A stretch of 64,000 nucleotides of DNA from Desmodesmus armatus (Eukaryota; Chlorophyta; Chlorophyceae; Sphaeropleales; Scenedesmaceae): NCBI GenBank assembly GCA_007449985.2, contig VIIQ02000348.1:1-64000 (forward strand), written 5' to 3'. Numbering within the stretch: the first letter of the stretch is position 1; every line of letters begins with the position of its first letter. The translations under genes and the position numbers were made by a program. This document shows, piece after piece, positions 1 through 18,900 of the stretch. The notes under the pieces are model-generated. The model had not been told where the DNA came from. It did not search any database and saw only the letters and a program-made list of their open reading frames with translations.

Positions 1-89
1 ACTGCCAGCAGTCATGCTGCAACACCAGGTGAGAGAGGGGGACGGGCTTGAAAAAAGACCCTGGGGGGGGGGGGACCTGTGACGTCTTT
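1..89. other. Window edge, no gene seen
   Basis: Short stretch with a G run near 63-73 and no recognisable gene. It lies just beyond the 3' terminus of the LINE fragment that follows. Confidence 0.4.
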
Positions 90-688
90 ATGGGGGAGTA
101 TGTTACATGGACATTTTCGCCAAACAACAATGGCATTGCCCACCAGGATCGAGCCAGGTGAACCTCATAAGTTGTCTCCCCTGCGGTGGTTGCACCACCT
201 ACACCGGGTTGACCAAAGAAGGCAGAACCACCAGAATTGCAGCAAGTGCCAGCCATGCTAGGAACCTATTGTGTGCAGAGATGAGGGCAGGCAACTATAC
301 CAGTGTGGACACAAGAAACAGAACAAAGTCAGTCAAATACCCATAGTAAGGCCAAGCAAGCGTGCTCTGCGCACTTTCATTTTGTACAAAGTGTGTGCCA
401 GGGCCGACTGTTCGGCATGTTGAAACACAGTAGCAACACAATCTTGGTCACCCAACTGGACTGAAGCCGGGTCAGCAAAGGCTGGGCAGGCGGTGCGCAG
501 ATCATCATACACGGGACATTCAAGAATGAAGTGCTTTAGATCTTCAACATTGTTGCTGGTGCCAGTACGGGCCAGCACAGCAGCGCGGTTGGCCAGCGAA
601 GCGTCCTGACCAGAGCACAAACGACAGATGCGATCCGCCCTTGGGACAGACTCCCTACGCTTGCGACCCTGCTCAATTTCAAGATGAT
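90..688 (-). mobile_element. 5'-truncated LINE fragment (ORF2 C-terminus and 3' end)
   Basis: The minus strand reads about 115 codons (roughly 688 down to 333) that closely match the C-terminal zinc-binding part of the reverse transcriptase in the full LINE at 56541-62324. Shared landmarks are HLEIEQG, a CRLC pair, LARTGTS, an H-x4-C pair (HFILEC), CPVYDDLR and a KVRRARLLGLT tail. Below the stop, nucleotide similarity continues to about position 90, where both copies begin with a TGGGG(G/A)AG motif on the plus strand; that marks the 3' terminus. Homology stops abruptly near 688, so this copy lacks its 5' part, as expected for aborted target-primed reverse transcription. The two copies differ at many residues, so this is an older insertion. 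It lies just upstream of the visible part of the eIF2B gamma gene, antisense to it. Confidence 0.88.
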
Positions 689-1127
689 TTATGCTACCCA
701 ACGGCCCCATACTTGTGCAGCAGCATGTGGCTGGTATGGGGGGGGGGGGGACGGGGACTGCAGGGGTGCAGAGGCAAGGGTGTTAGTCACCAATCTGCAC
801 CTGCCAGCAGGCCTGCTGCATAGGCAGGTGACGGGGGCCAATGGCTGTGGCCTGTGGGGGTGGTTGGCGATAAATATGTGCACGTTGTTTGAGGGTTGGA
901 GGGCAGGGGTGGTGCACAGTGACACACTTGCATCCACCCAATATATGTTGTCCTGCAGATTCCATGGCCGACTAGCTGCCGTCAACATCCTGGCAACTGC
1001 TGCAAGTGTGTTGTGTGCATTGCAACCCCAAAACAGTCGCAGCCACAAACCCTAACACTGTGTTTTCTGCGGCTGCATGCGCATGTGCGTCCATGGTTGC
1101 CTGCTGCTGCTGCTGCTGCTGCTGCAG
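689..1127 (+). other. Upstream or intronic sequence of eIF2B gamma
   Basis: No confident exon was found here. A short open stretch at about 957-1010 between a possible acceptor and donor could be an exon, but I could not match it to the family. The last bases are a (CTG)n tract ending in CAG, the acceptor of the first recognised exon. The nucleotidyltransferase domain expected for an eIF2B gamma N-terminus is not visible, so it must lie left of the window or be lost. Confidence 0.35.
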
Positions 1128-6649
<5,522 letters not shown>

Positions 6650-7229
6650 GAGGGGTACACGCGCCCCAATCTGTGTAATCATCTGCATGGTGTATGAACC
6701 CGGGGATGGCAGTGCTTGGCCTGCATGGAGACCTGTAAGAAGAGTAGGCATGTGCAATCATTTAGATGAGGTGCAACTACCACTCTGCATCTGTGCAGAC
6801 CACCCAATGCAGGGGGGGGGGTCAATTGCAAGGGCGACAAAAAGCAAGACTCGAACGCCAGCATATGCTGAGAATGTGAACTCAAAATCAGTGTGGTGTT
6901 TGCCTCACAGAACAGGCAGTCTTGATCTTCCAGCACCAACTGTGCAGGTGCAGCTGCTGAATATGATCAGTGACTAGATGATCATTAGTATAAATGAGTA
7001 ATCATGATGGATACCGAGACAGGTTCAAACCGAAACACCTTCATTTATCGCCACGTGTTGTGAATCTGCGAACTGATGCCTATCTGGATCACGCCTACAG
7101 CCTGCCATGTACTTTTTCGAGAGCTTTTTCCGAAACCACTGACTTGAGACGTGAAGCTTTCGACTGCCTTCCAACAAAACGACATCGGTTTTGTATTTGG
7201 TTAAGCTTTGTTATATGCGTGCGGGGCGG
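6650..7229. other. Intergenic, eIF2B gamma to beta-helix gene
   Basis: Holds the 3' flank of eIF2B gamma and presumably the promoter of the next gene, which is on the same strand. I see no ORF or repeat of note apart from a short G run near 6811. Confidence 0.4.
6674..6678 (+). terminator. Possible chlorophyte polyadenylation signal TGTAA
   Basis: TGTAA, the usual polyadenylation signal of green algae, lies 25 bases after the eIF2B gamma stop codon. Five bases are weak evidence, and the distance to the stop is short for a 3' UTR. Confidence 0.3.
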
Positions 7230-9638
7230 ATGTCGCTGCCGCTGCGGGAGTGGGTACTGCTTCTGGGAGTAGTGGTGCTGCTGCAGCAACAGGCACAGGT
7301 GGAGGCCCGAGCAACCTGCAGGCTGCACTTGGAGGGCTTTGGAAGCAGTCAGGGAATCAAGTTTATTCAGCTCTCTTGCTCTGGTGGCAGCATCACAGCC
7401 CATGCACACCCCGTGCTGTTGGGCAATGTCACCCGCACATTCTCAGGTGTTCAATGGTCAGACGAGGGCGACTGTGCAAAGTACACAAAGTGCTTACTGA
7501 CACTGTGTGGAGACACATCCGCGACCTTTTATGCCCCAATCATTCGCAATGTCAATGTCTCAAAGACATCAGTTGCGTTCCTGTGTTTGGCAGGCAATAG
7601 CGATGTGGTCTTTGAGGCTGCCCGATTTCAGGAGAATGCAGGCCGCCCAATTTCGACGCTTTCCCGGAGTGTGAAGCTCCATGTCAAGGGCTCAAATTTC
7701 ACTGACAACAAGCTCCCAGGGAAGCATTTGGTCGGTGGTGCGGTGTGGCTAGGTGGAGGTACGGCGGTGGTGGAGTCCAGCGTGTTCAGTGGCAATGCCG
7801 CACCACTGAACGGAGGTGCCATTGCAGTCACCGACAACACCGCATCCATTGACCTGTCCTGGTCGGTGTTCACTGGCAACAGCGGTGAGCTACACATGCT
7901 CTGAGTTTATGTGCTGGGGTGGAGCATCATGCTACATTGTGCTGGCGATGTGTGTCCCCGGTTGTTTCTACTTGACCCGTGGAGATCTTGCAGTGGTCAA
8001 GCACCCAATAGCATTGCTCGAGTTGCCAGCTATGGTTGCCAATGTCAAGTGTGGGGCAAAGGGTCTTCAAACTTCAGCAACTATGGTCAACCCTAAAGGT
8101 ATCCGTATATCTTGGGCAATGCAAGCGCCCCACTCAAGAACTGCTGCAACAAAGCCAAGTAATTGCCCTGTAGACTGAGGTTGAAAAAAAGGCATGGCAC
8201 GTTTGCAAGGCACACTATCAGTTTGGCCCGTTTCTATGCTGTTCTATGCTGCCTGCAGCTCCAACACATGGTGGAGGTGTTCATGTTGAGAGCAATGGCA
8301 CCCGTGCCTTAGTGCAGCACTGTGTCTTTACCAACAACACAGCACAATGGGGTGGTGGGCTCAGCCTTTTTGGATTACATGCAGGTAAGCCCAAGGTGAC
8401 ACGTGCAGTACTCTCTGACTTACAATATGGAATCTGTTGATTGAGAAAGACTGAAACTTTTGTTGTAGTGGGCCGGTTGAGCTGAAACTTTGGCCACAGG
8501 TCAACATGACATCGTGGTATATGTTGTTCAGAAGCTTCGTCAACGTAAACCTTGAAGTCCAACTCAAAGGAAAACTTGACCATTGAATTGCCAAAAGGGG
8601 CACGTGTTGCTTGCGCTGTGTGCCCCCGGTGGTCAATGTCCACGTTGGCCAGTGCAAAAAAAGTCAAAGATGTGACAGCGACGCCCACTAGAAAGGTTAT
8701 GCTGTGGATTCAGTGTATGTTGCATGATTTTAGGTGGTTGGGACCGCTGGTTTGGCAACGCCTGCTGGCGACCCACTGATCACATGTCAATCAGCAATAA
8801 GTCCGTTCTCCCTGGTGATGTCGCTGTGATACTTAACAAATAAATACCTGAAACTGTTTTGAATGCGTTCGATGCTTGAGTATTGCACGTGGAGCCCTGT
8901 TTGCCCCGTTCCTGCACAGCTGCATGTGTCCGCAAAAGTTGCCCATGGCCATGTGCCGTCAAAGCATGGTCACATCTCCGTCAAAGAGTGTATCACAACA
9001 TATTACAGCTCGCAACACACGTTCAGCATACTGTAACGCATGCTGGTGCTCACTGGTGGGCTGGTGACCAGCTTGATGTACTTGACCGGCAGCAGCAGAG
9101 GAAGAAGGGGCTACAGGGCGACACACGCAGCTACGCTGCAACGACACCCAGCATCGGAAGGGAACCAAAGTCCTTTGCAGGACCTACAAGGACGGGAACA
9201 GACAGCACGGAAAGGAGAGAACCCGCCACCATAGATGTCTGCAGAGGAGACTGTCTGAAAGGAGGGGACCACCGGCAAGGCTTCAACCCCACAAAGCTAG
9301 CCACACAGACAAGAGGGCTTCCACCAGTACCAAGCCGAACACACACCCCCATGCCCCCGGGGCGACCACTTCGAACACAATGTGGAAGAAAGGCTCCAGC
9401 TGTGCTGCGATACACACCCCCAAGACAGGTGCCCGGGGTGTCAGAGCGACACCTTTTGTATACCGGGCTGCCCCAAGTCAGCGCACCCAAGCACCTGCAC
9501 CGTTCACAGGCCAGCAACACTGCCCCCTACAACCAGGCCCAGGGCCACTGCACGGCCCTTGCCTGTGTTCTGCTGCCACTGCAGCTGCACACCAGCACCT
9601 GCCTGCTGACTCAGCGGACTGCTGCTGATCCAGCCAAA

Positions 9639-9670
<32 letters not shown>

Positions 9671-12600
9671 TGTAACCGCGACCAAACCACGGCACAGTGA
9701 GGATAACCAACACTGTACGTGATGCTGCACGCCAGTTGCTGCTCCAGCTCCAGCTCCAGCTCCCCAGCTACTGCTGTCAACTGCTACTGCCCCACCGTTC
9801 CGACAGCCCACTGTGCTGGCCAAACGCCGGTCTGAAACAGCCACAACACAAACCCAGAAACCAACAAAAACAAGGGACCACACAACAACCCCAGCGCGGC
9901 CTACGTGAAAGACCCACGTTAGGGTAGCGTTTTTTTGAGAGATAGGTATTACATAGGTCGTCACCACTTGGGGGTGACGGTAAATACTTGTGGGTCACCC
10001 CCAGGAGGTGACCTGGAAATTGTTTCACCGTCACCTTCAACTGCCCACAGCTGAAAGCCCCACAAACGAGTCCATACGGCTCACCAGAAACCTGTCACTA
10101 AATCAATATACCAGGGAAATTGATTTTGCGGCCAGGCAACACCCCACTTGTCATCCCGGTATTGTTGTTGTGCCTGGGAAATGTGTTAATAGTGTTTTTG
10201 CTCGGTGTCAAGCTCTGTGCCTGTGATGAACATAACACTGTGCTTTACAGTCGTTTTGATAGCTGAGTTGCACGGTACGGCCAGTGAGCTTGCTCAGCGG
10301 CCCTGGCGGTTACAGTGCAGGTCAACAGTGGAAGCATGTGCCAGCAAGTAGTCAAGTTGCGCTCGGCACAGGGTGCTGAGCCCTATTCTAAAGTAATGTC
10401 GCTTAAGCAGCACCGTTGTGATGCACATGGACAAAGTCAAACCCCAAACTGCACAGGTTGACAATGCCTGGTGTATGTTTGCTTCTTCAACGCTGATCGC
10501 TCACGTGTAAATCTCTATTTTGAAATAATGGCTACTAACAACTTGAGGGCACCCGTTGTCGACGGGTTAACGGAAATCTTCTGTTGGCATTCAAATCAGG
10601 CCTCAACTTTGGTCACACTGGAGCCCAGTTCACACGAACACGTCTAGAACCTGATACTTCCTACACGTGCACGTTACTACTGTGGTATATCGCATCGTCG
10701 CTCGCTGTTGACGGACTGTGCCAAGCTTCGATGAGTTGAGTCTGTTTGCCCCAGTGAGCGCTTCTGATGTCGGCCTTTTTTGGTGGTTGGCGTTCATTCT
10801 GGAGTTCTGCTCATGACGGCGCTGCTTGTACTCGGACAGCTGATGACAGCGGCCAAGACCAAGGTGATTGGCTATCTCCATACATGCAAACACAAGCTAG
10901 TGCTCACCCCAATGCTTCACATCTGTGCACATATACTGATATCCATGTGTTTAGATATCGGTACTGGGATCGTCCTGCCAAGCAGGCAGGCAGGCAGCCT
11001 CTGCTGTGCCTCTGATCTGCTGACCACCACCCTGCTGATTGTTTGAGCTGTACATGAGCACACCACCAACCGATGGGTTCATATGGTCTTCACGGCATCG
11101 TGTTCCTGATATACATGTATGTTCTGTGTTTGACGCAGTGGAAGGTGGTTGGCAGCAAAGTCAGCAGGAGACAGCACATGCTGCTGCTGTTACCAGCGCA
11201 CAACCACAGTCAGCAGCAACAGTAGCAGCAGCAGCAACCCCACAGCACCTAGATGATATTGCTGCCAGTTGGAGTCAGTCACTCCCACAGAATTCTGCTG
11301 CTGCGGTTGCTGCTGCTGCAGCTTGTCCTCTTACGTCCAGGACTGTGCAGCAAGGGCCGCAGGGTCCACAGCCTCAGCCTCACATGTATCCATTGCAGCA
11401 GCAGCAACCCCATCCTCTCAGCGGCGTCACTGATTTGGGGTTCCAGCCTGAGGTACAGCTTGGTCAGCAGCGCCTTCAGCAGCGAGCGGGTGATGTAGCG
11501 GCATCCACCACTGTCAGAGTCGCCGCTACACAGGCTGCTGCTGACTCAGAAGAGTATTCTGATGTAGATGATGAGGTGGCCAAGATTGACGCTGATATAG
11601 CAGCACTGCAAGCAACTTATGACCGTTACGCAGCTGCAGGCGCAGCTACTAAGGCGTCGCTAGCTGCAGCTGATGTGGACCGCAGCTCCCGTGCCCCACA
11701 GGCAGCTGCAGTCGCAGCTGCTATGGCACCCCATGCTGCAGCAGCTGATGGCAACTATTGTGCCCAACCAGCGTCGCTAGCTGCAGCTGCTGTGGACCGC
11801 AGCTCCGGTGCCGCACAGGTAGCTGCAGTCGCAGCTGCTATGGCACCCCATGCTGCAGCAGCTGATGGCAACTATTGTGCCCAACCAGCAGCTGCAGGCG
11901 CAGCTGCCAAGGCGTCGCTAGCTGCAGCTGCTGTGGACCGCAGCTCCGGTGCCGCACAGGCAGCTGCAGTTGCAGCTGCTATGGCACCCCATGCTGCAGC
12001 AGCTGACGGCAACTCCTGTGCCGAACCAGCAGATGCAGGTTCAGCTGCCATGGCACCGCCTGCTGCTAGAGCTCCTGGCAGGCCGCGTGCCACAGCTTCT
12101 GTTGGCAAAGTGCCTGCCTCAGGCGCGGGCACAGCGGCTACACTACCGCCTGCTGCAGGAGCTGGTGGCAGCTCCCGCACCAGAACAGCACAAAGCGCTT
12201 TAGGGTTTAGGGTTAGAGGCACTACCTGCACAACATAGCAAATGCAGCAACAACAATTCCCATCAGATGTGATGCACATGTCAACTGACAACCAAAGACC
12301 AAGGGGAGCTTGCAGACACGGGAACCAACAGGTTGCACTGCGGGGGAAAGGAGCGGGGGAGGGGGGAGGGGGGAGTCAGGTGGGCAGCAGCGAGCCTGCT
12401 GCTTTTTCTGATGGGTTGTGCAAGCGTACACCCAGCCCTCTGGTGCAGCACCAGTATAGTACCAGCATCATTGAAGACGACCACCTGAATAACCCACATG
12501 CAGATGGACAGTGTGGTATGGGACACACCCACCCAAACCGATAATAAACACACCAATCAAACACCCCAGACTCACCAGCCTTTGCCAAGCGTGGTACACG

Positions 12601-12958
12601 CATCAAGCCGTCCAGCGCAGCAAACATAATCACCACAGGGTGCACCCCAGGAGCGAATGATGGCAGGGGGTTTTGCTGCAACTGCGCACGGCCCTGCTGC
12701 AGGTCATCATCTTGCTGCTCAGGCCCAGGGCGGTCCCCAGGTTGCGGCTGCGCAGCACGATACTGGCCTGCGTCATGCTGCTGTGCCTGCCCAGCCTGTG
12801 GCTCAGCTTGGGCCTGCCGGTAACCATGTGCCGCGTCAGACGGCTGCTGCTGTTGCTGCTGCGGGGGAGCCTGAGGTTGCTGCTGTGGTTGCTGGTTGTC
12901 CTGCTGCTGAGGAGCCGGGGGGGCAGCAGGCATAGCCTCGGCCTGCTGCCTGTGTGCT

Positions 12959-12991
<33 letters not shown>

Positions 12992-15900
12992 GCTAGGCCA
13001 GCTGGCTCTGGGCCCATGGCAGGGAACCCATCCCGCAGGTGCACAGCCTGTTGCTGCTGCAGATAGCCTAGATGGCCCTCTCTGCACACATCACAAGGCA
13101 CCACACCCTCTGCTGGCAGCCCCAGGTGGACAGGATCTGCGCACTTGACCTGCAATGCTGCAAAGCTGTTGAGGGCAGCACGTAGGTTCTTGCCAAACCG
13201 TGCTGCTGCCACACCCTCAACCCAGAGACCCTCTGATGCCAACTGCTGGTGCAAGGCATCTGCAACACTGGTGATGCTCATGCGCTGCTGGAACTGCCGC
13301 TTTGTGTACAGTTGCTGCAGCAGGTCAGCCCTGAACCACAGCGGTGGTGCTGGGTTGTTGCGCTCCAGCTGCACTGCTTTGACAGGAGTACCAGGGTAGC
13401 AGCCTGCTCTGAAGGGGTGAAGGTTGTACTCAGCTGCACACCTGCAAAACCAGGGCAACAGCGTGGCGTATCAAAACACTTCAGTGCAGTAGGGCTACCA
13501 GGCTGGCATACGAGTTATACCGCTGTTGTCACCTGCTTTCTGCCACGACAACTTGGTGGGCTGTGGGAGGTGTATGCTCAACTGCTGCGCCTATGTGCAG
13601 GTGACCAAGGCGACGCACAAACTGCCAGCCCATTCCAGACAGCCATGGCCTCACCTGGAGCATTTGCGCTTTGGCACCTTGATGCTGATCAGAGCTGTAA
13701 AGGTCACCAGAACAACCTCAGCCTCAAAGATGCTGCGGTTGTCCTGGCAGCACCCACAAGAGGGGCATGGCGCCTCGTTACAGCTGCACAACAATAACAG
13801 TGCAAACACATTGAACACTGCTCATTGCAGTCACCTAACTCAATCAGCTGCCAGAACATTCATGCAGCACACTGGATGAAACTTGATGGCCCCAACATGT
13901 GGCAACAATGCGCTACAGCAAGTCCTCACCAATGTTGAATGTGGCCTGCCAGCGCTCTGTGTACACAATGTCTGAGGCTGATGCGGTCCATCGAAGCAGA
14001 TATCCAGTCATCTGGGTCTTCGAGAAGGGCCCAGTGGCGTGCAGCTGATACATTGTTGGCTGCTGCACTTCGAACAGTAGGCTCCCGCCTGGACTGCGCC
14101 CTGTATCTGAGCTGAGTACCCTGCTCCCACTGCTCTGACGTTGCTGTGTCTGGCTGAACACCGCCTGAGTGCTGCCACTGAGCGTCATGGTCGCCATCCC
14201 CAGCATGCCCACCATCACCACTGTCAAACGCAGCATCTTGCTGTTGTTGATGGGTTTGCTGCTGCTGCTCATCAACAGAGCTGACAGGTGGAACTTGAGG
14301 TGCAACAGGAAAGTTGACTCTTGCAACGGATGGAGCAGCGCGTCTGTTATGAGCCCTTCCCACAAATGAAGACATCAGACGACAGGATCACAGGTGAGGA
14401 TCACCATCAGGATCAAAGAGGGCAGGTGTACACTTTGATGGCGTTCAGACAATTGTCACACGTTGCATGCGAACATAATGCAACACACCGCAGCGAAAAG
14501 AGACATCAAGGAGCCTCTCTGGCCGTTGATGACATTTTTTCAAACGCAACCTGCACGAGTAGAAGGATGTGATCCACTTTCAAACAACATGACCAACGCG
14601 TGCCAGAAAAGGTCACGATGAATGCAATCCGACAGTGCAAGCAGCGAAGCAACGTTGACCGGTGGTTGAGTCTGACCAACGCCGAATGCTGCATCACACA
14701 ACCGAAATGTTCACTTGTACTTAGAATATAGTAAGGAATATGCAAGGCACTGTCGTAGACGGGGCCTTGCCGATTGTTAGCACACGCATAGCCTGCCACA
14801 ATGGTTGCAACCGTAGTGACACTGGGATTATTCCTCGCATTGTGTTTCCATTTGCGCACATATGCGTACGGGTGGTGGGGGTATTTTGGGCATCGCCCTG
14901 CTCTCCGCCGAGACACTGCTGGCGGCATTATTTTTGAGGTCTGCAGCAGCTAGGATCAACTGGAAGAACTTTATATGATACCTTGCACCTGTTGCTTTGT
15001 TCTGCAGGCCTCAGAGTGGGCTGCTGCACAAGGGGACTTGATGGTGACGGTGAAACAATTTACAGGTCACCCCCTGGGGGTGACCCACAATTATTTACCG
15101 TCACCCCCAAGTGGTGACGACCTATGTAATACCTATCTCTTTTTTGAAGCTGATACACCGTGTTCGTCTGACCGGAGGGGAGCGAGGAGCGATAGCACGG
15201 TTTTGGGCAGCTCAGGGGGGTTAGTAACTGGAATCTGGCCTGATCTGGCCTGATCTGCAGTAAAACAGTGCTGGGAGGGGGGGGGGGGGTGAGCAAGGAG
15301 CACTTTGGCCCCTGAAACCATGCCCCCCGGGGGGGAGCAACTCCATCCCTGACACAGACGAACACGGTGTATCAGCTTCAAAAAAACGTTACCCTTAGCA
15401 CATCGCGATGGCTGAGCTCAGCCCGTGCTGCACAGGCTGCCTCCTGATCCGCGGCACAGACACATGAGGAATAACTACTGACTATAATAGGGGCGACACA
15501 CACCAGCGAGGCTGGGCTGGGACAGCCCCTGGCGCATGTTGCAGCGCCGTGCTGATGCGAGGCAGTTTTACGGCATGCCCAGGCCATTGGTGTACTTGAC
15601 CGGCAGCAGTCAAACCACAAAGTTTGAGCAGTCCATGGGACAGTCCATGGGTGTGCCTGCCACAGCCAACAAGTAAACTTTGCCGGCATCTCAGCACTAC
15701 TACCGTAATCACCCTAATAATAAGGCTACCCTATTAATAAGGCATGGTTCAATGCACATTGTGGTCCACCCTAATTGTAAGGCAGCACCTGGCCTGGGCT
15801 TCCAGGGCCACCCTAATTGTAAGGCAGGGAGGGCCTAGATCCTTCATGTTTGGCACTCGGAAGTGCGGTATGTGCCAATCGGCGCATATATACATGCTTA

Positions 15901-18900
15901 CACGACCTTTCGAGGTGTTTTCGGCATCTCCTGCGGCTACATCAAGCATCGTGACAGGGCGGGAATCGCTCCGAGGCACCCTAATTATAAGGCAATATCA
16001 GCCCAAAAACTTCCACCCACCCTATTATAAGGCTATAAATTGGGTTATAAGGCTTTTAGGGTAGCCTTATTATTAGGGTGATTACGGTATTGGACCCCTC
16101 CCACTCAGCGGCAGCAGCAAAAAGTTGGTGTTGCATGCAATCAATATGTCTTGTCTTGCCCTAAAATAGAGGCGGGGTGCAGGCACGACCTCAGCAGCTA
16201 CGTAGAGGGGTGCAAAGAGAAATTTCAACATCGTCAAAAACTGAAATGCGTCTGGGACCCCTGGGACACGTAATTGCTCGAAGGTAAAAAAGAGTGATAC
16301 ACCCTGATAAAACATGACATACGCCAGCCAACTGGCGTCGATCACACTGAGCTTACAAAGGCTTTCTTTTGTCTGTGTTGTGTGCATGAAGTGGTGGTTT
16401 CTTTGTCCAATTTCACCACAAATCATGCAGCAGGCGCAGGGGGTGCCATGTATGTTGCAAGCACCGCAAGGCTGAACCTCACAAGGAGCGTTGTCAAAGG
16501 GAACACTGCGACTCTCCATGGTGGAGGTGTTGGTTTGTGGGGAAAGGCGGTCGCACACTTGGAGATGGTTGTAATCAAAGATAACAATGTACAGAGAAAG
16601 GGTGGCGGCATCTCCGTTGGAGGGACGGTCAAAGCAAGTGTGCAGGACGTGTTGTTTCAGAACAACACAAGCGGCAATTGTTGTGGTGCTATCTACCTCT
16701 ACGAGAACAGCTCCACCAAATCCATACGCACATTGTTGACCTTCAACTCTGCTTTGGGCTCACAAGGTGGTGGCGCCATAGGAGTCTGGGGAAATGCCAC
16801 CATTGCAATCGTTGATGCCAAGATCACCAACAATACAGCCATGTTTGCTGGAGGTGTAGATGTTGAGGAAAACGGCACGTTGCACGTATTGTCATCTGTG
16901 CTGAGCGGTAACACCGCCAAGGTGTCCGGAGGAGGTATGTATGCTGGTGGCAACAGCATTGTGACGGTCAAGGAGTGCACAATGGCGCATAACATCGCGG
17001 AAGGAAAGGACGGGGGCGCCATATTTTCTCATAACACATCCAAGGTTGTTGTTATCAAGTCAGTGTTGAAGGGTAACCAAGGGCGTTTTGGGGGTGCGAT
17101 GTCTTTTTTCAACAACTCTGGGCATATTGTGGCATGTCATATGTCTGGCAACATCGCTTCGTCCGCTGGTGGGGCGGTGACAGTTGGAGAGAATGGTACA
17201 TGCGCAATAGATGCGTGCAAGTTGGAAGCAAATTATGCACAAAATGGTGGAGCTATTTGGATGGTACATGCAAATCATGTTGGGTTGCACCAATGTGTGT
17301 TTCACAACAATGTTGCCTCCAGCTTTGGAGGTGGTGTGCATGTTAGTGGCAACACATCAAAAGCGACCATGTCATCGTGCCAATTGGTCAACAACACAGC
17401 CCGGCAAGAAGGTGGGGCGATTTGCGCCAGCGGTTCGTCCAGAATTCATATGATTGGAGCAACCAAAGGTGTTGGCAACAACGCTGGCAGTGGCGGCTTC
17501 GCCAGTTTGGATGCAAGCGCAAGGTTGGAAGTCACCAATGGTACGTTTGAGCGTAATTCCGCCACTGGGCGTGGGGGCTTCATATATGTTAATGATCGAG
17601 CTGAAGTGGAGCTAAGGGCGTGTCACATCCACGGCAAAGTCCACCAAGCGACCGTGTTTGGCGGTGCATTTAACTTGGAAGGGAATGCCACGCTCAACTT
17701 GTGTTCATGTACAATGACTGGCTTTCATGCGTATCGCGGTGGGGTGATTGCTTCTTTCAGCAATAGTTCGTTCCATGCACAAAACTGCACCGTCTTCAAT
17801 TGCACAGCCTCGGATGACGGTGGTGGAGTGTCGTCTTCGAGTTACTCTTACCATTCATGGTCTGGGGGCTCCTTTCGGCTCATGCGGGCTAAAGAAGGTG
17901 CGGCAGTTTCCATCATGCGTGGCAGTATGGACATTTCTGACACCTCTATCTCAAATGGGACAGCACATGGTGGGGGTGGAGCACTCAAAGTCACCTCGAC
18001 AGCACGTGTTGTTTTGAACCGATGCAACATCCAAGGCTGCAATTCTAGTGATAGTGGTGGTGCGGGGCTGTTGGCTCAAGGAGATGCTGAAGTGGTTGTG
18101 TTGCAAAGCAACATATCAGACTGCTATACGCGCTTTGGAGGAGGTGGGATTGCGGCACACGAAAATGCCACCTTGCTCTTGCAAGGATGCTTAGTGCAAC
18201 ACAACAGAGGCACTACTTGTGGTGGGGCATTCCACATTGAAAGCACGGCTCGACTGGTGGCATCCAATTGCAGTGTTGTTGACAATGTATGTGATGATAG
18301 AGGCGGTGGGATGTGTGCTATCAACAATTCATCTTTCATTCTTCGAGGATGTGTGGTTGCAAGGAACGTTGCTGAGAAAGGTGCTGGCATTTGGTTGGAC
18401 GGGTCAGCAGCCATGGGGTTGCAATACACACATGTTGAAAACAACACCGCAACCTCACTTGGTGGGGTGTGATGCTGGCCAGTACCAGGTTCAAGCTGAC
18501 AGAGTTAACAACATCAGTGCGAAACAACAATGCCCCACTTACCAACAAAGACGTGACGGTCATACCTTCCAACCTATCAAACACCAACAATACCACAATT
18601 GAAGGCTTCGTGAGTCGCTTGGGCACAGACGCTGGCTTGCTGAATGTCACGTTGCGCACAAGTGGAGCTCAGGGCTTGCCATCTGAGAGCACGCCTGTGC
18701 ATGCCATCATCGATGATTTGGTGGTTGCGAAAGCCCACAGTGGGCCTGATGGTATGCTTACCATGCATGTCAAGCTACGCAAACCTCCAGGTGTGTATAC
18801 AGAGAGCCACCAGATCATGAGAGTAAGTACTTGCACATTTCATCATGCACATCAAATGCGAAAAAGACAAACACATGTTGCCAGCGTGCACCCCTTATTG

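Larger units (their letters stand above)
9918..15398 (-). mobile_element. KDZ-type DNA transposon with about 115-bp terminal inverted repeats
   Basis: The sequence at 9918-10040 recurs in inverted orientation at 15041-15145 plus 15380-15398. The two match through the outer GTTAGGGTA(G/A)CG-type end, a T7/A7 run, a TATTACATAGGTCGTCACC block and several GTCACC/GGTGAC motifs, including a perfect 19-bp palindrome (GTCACCCCCTGGGGGTGAC, 15056-15074). The right repeat is split by a 234-bp MITE. Between the ends lies a minus-strand gene with the cysteine cluster of Kyakuja-Dileera-Zisupton transposases. The element lies in intron 2 of the beta-helix gene; the paralogous intron on the minus strand is only 542 bp and lacks it. 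I could not identify a clear target-site duplication, so the exact ends may be off by several bases. Confidence 0.72.

Noticed and set aside
8883..9722. 279-codon plus-strand frame in intron 2
   Set aside because: Another frame of the same stretch has the Cys/His-rich reading; the long frame ends in a CTG-derived poly-Ala run and shows no domain. Kept only as a remnant note.
12195..12218. TTTAGGG-like telomeric motif
   Set aside because: Only about two units, inside a low-complexity open frame in a transposon; too short to be a telomere or a reliable interstitial array.
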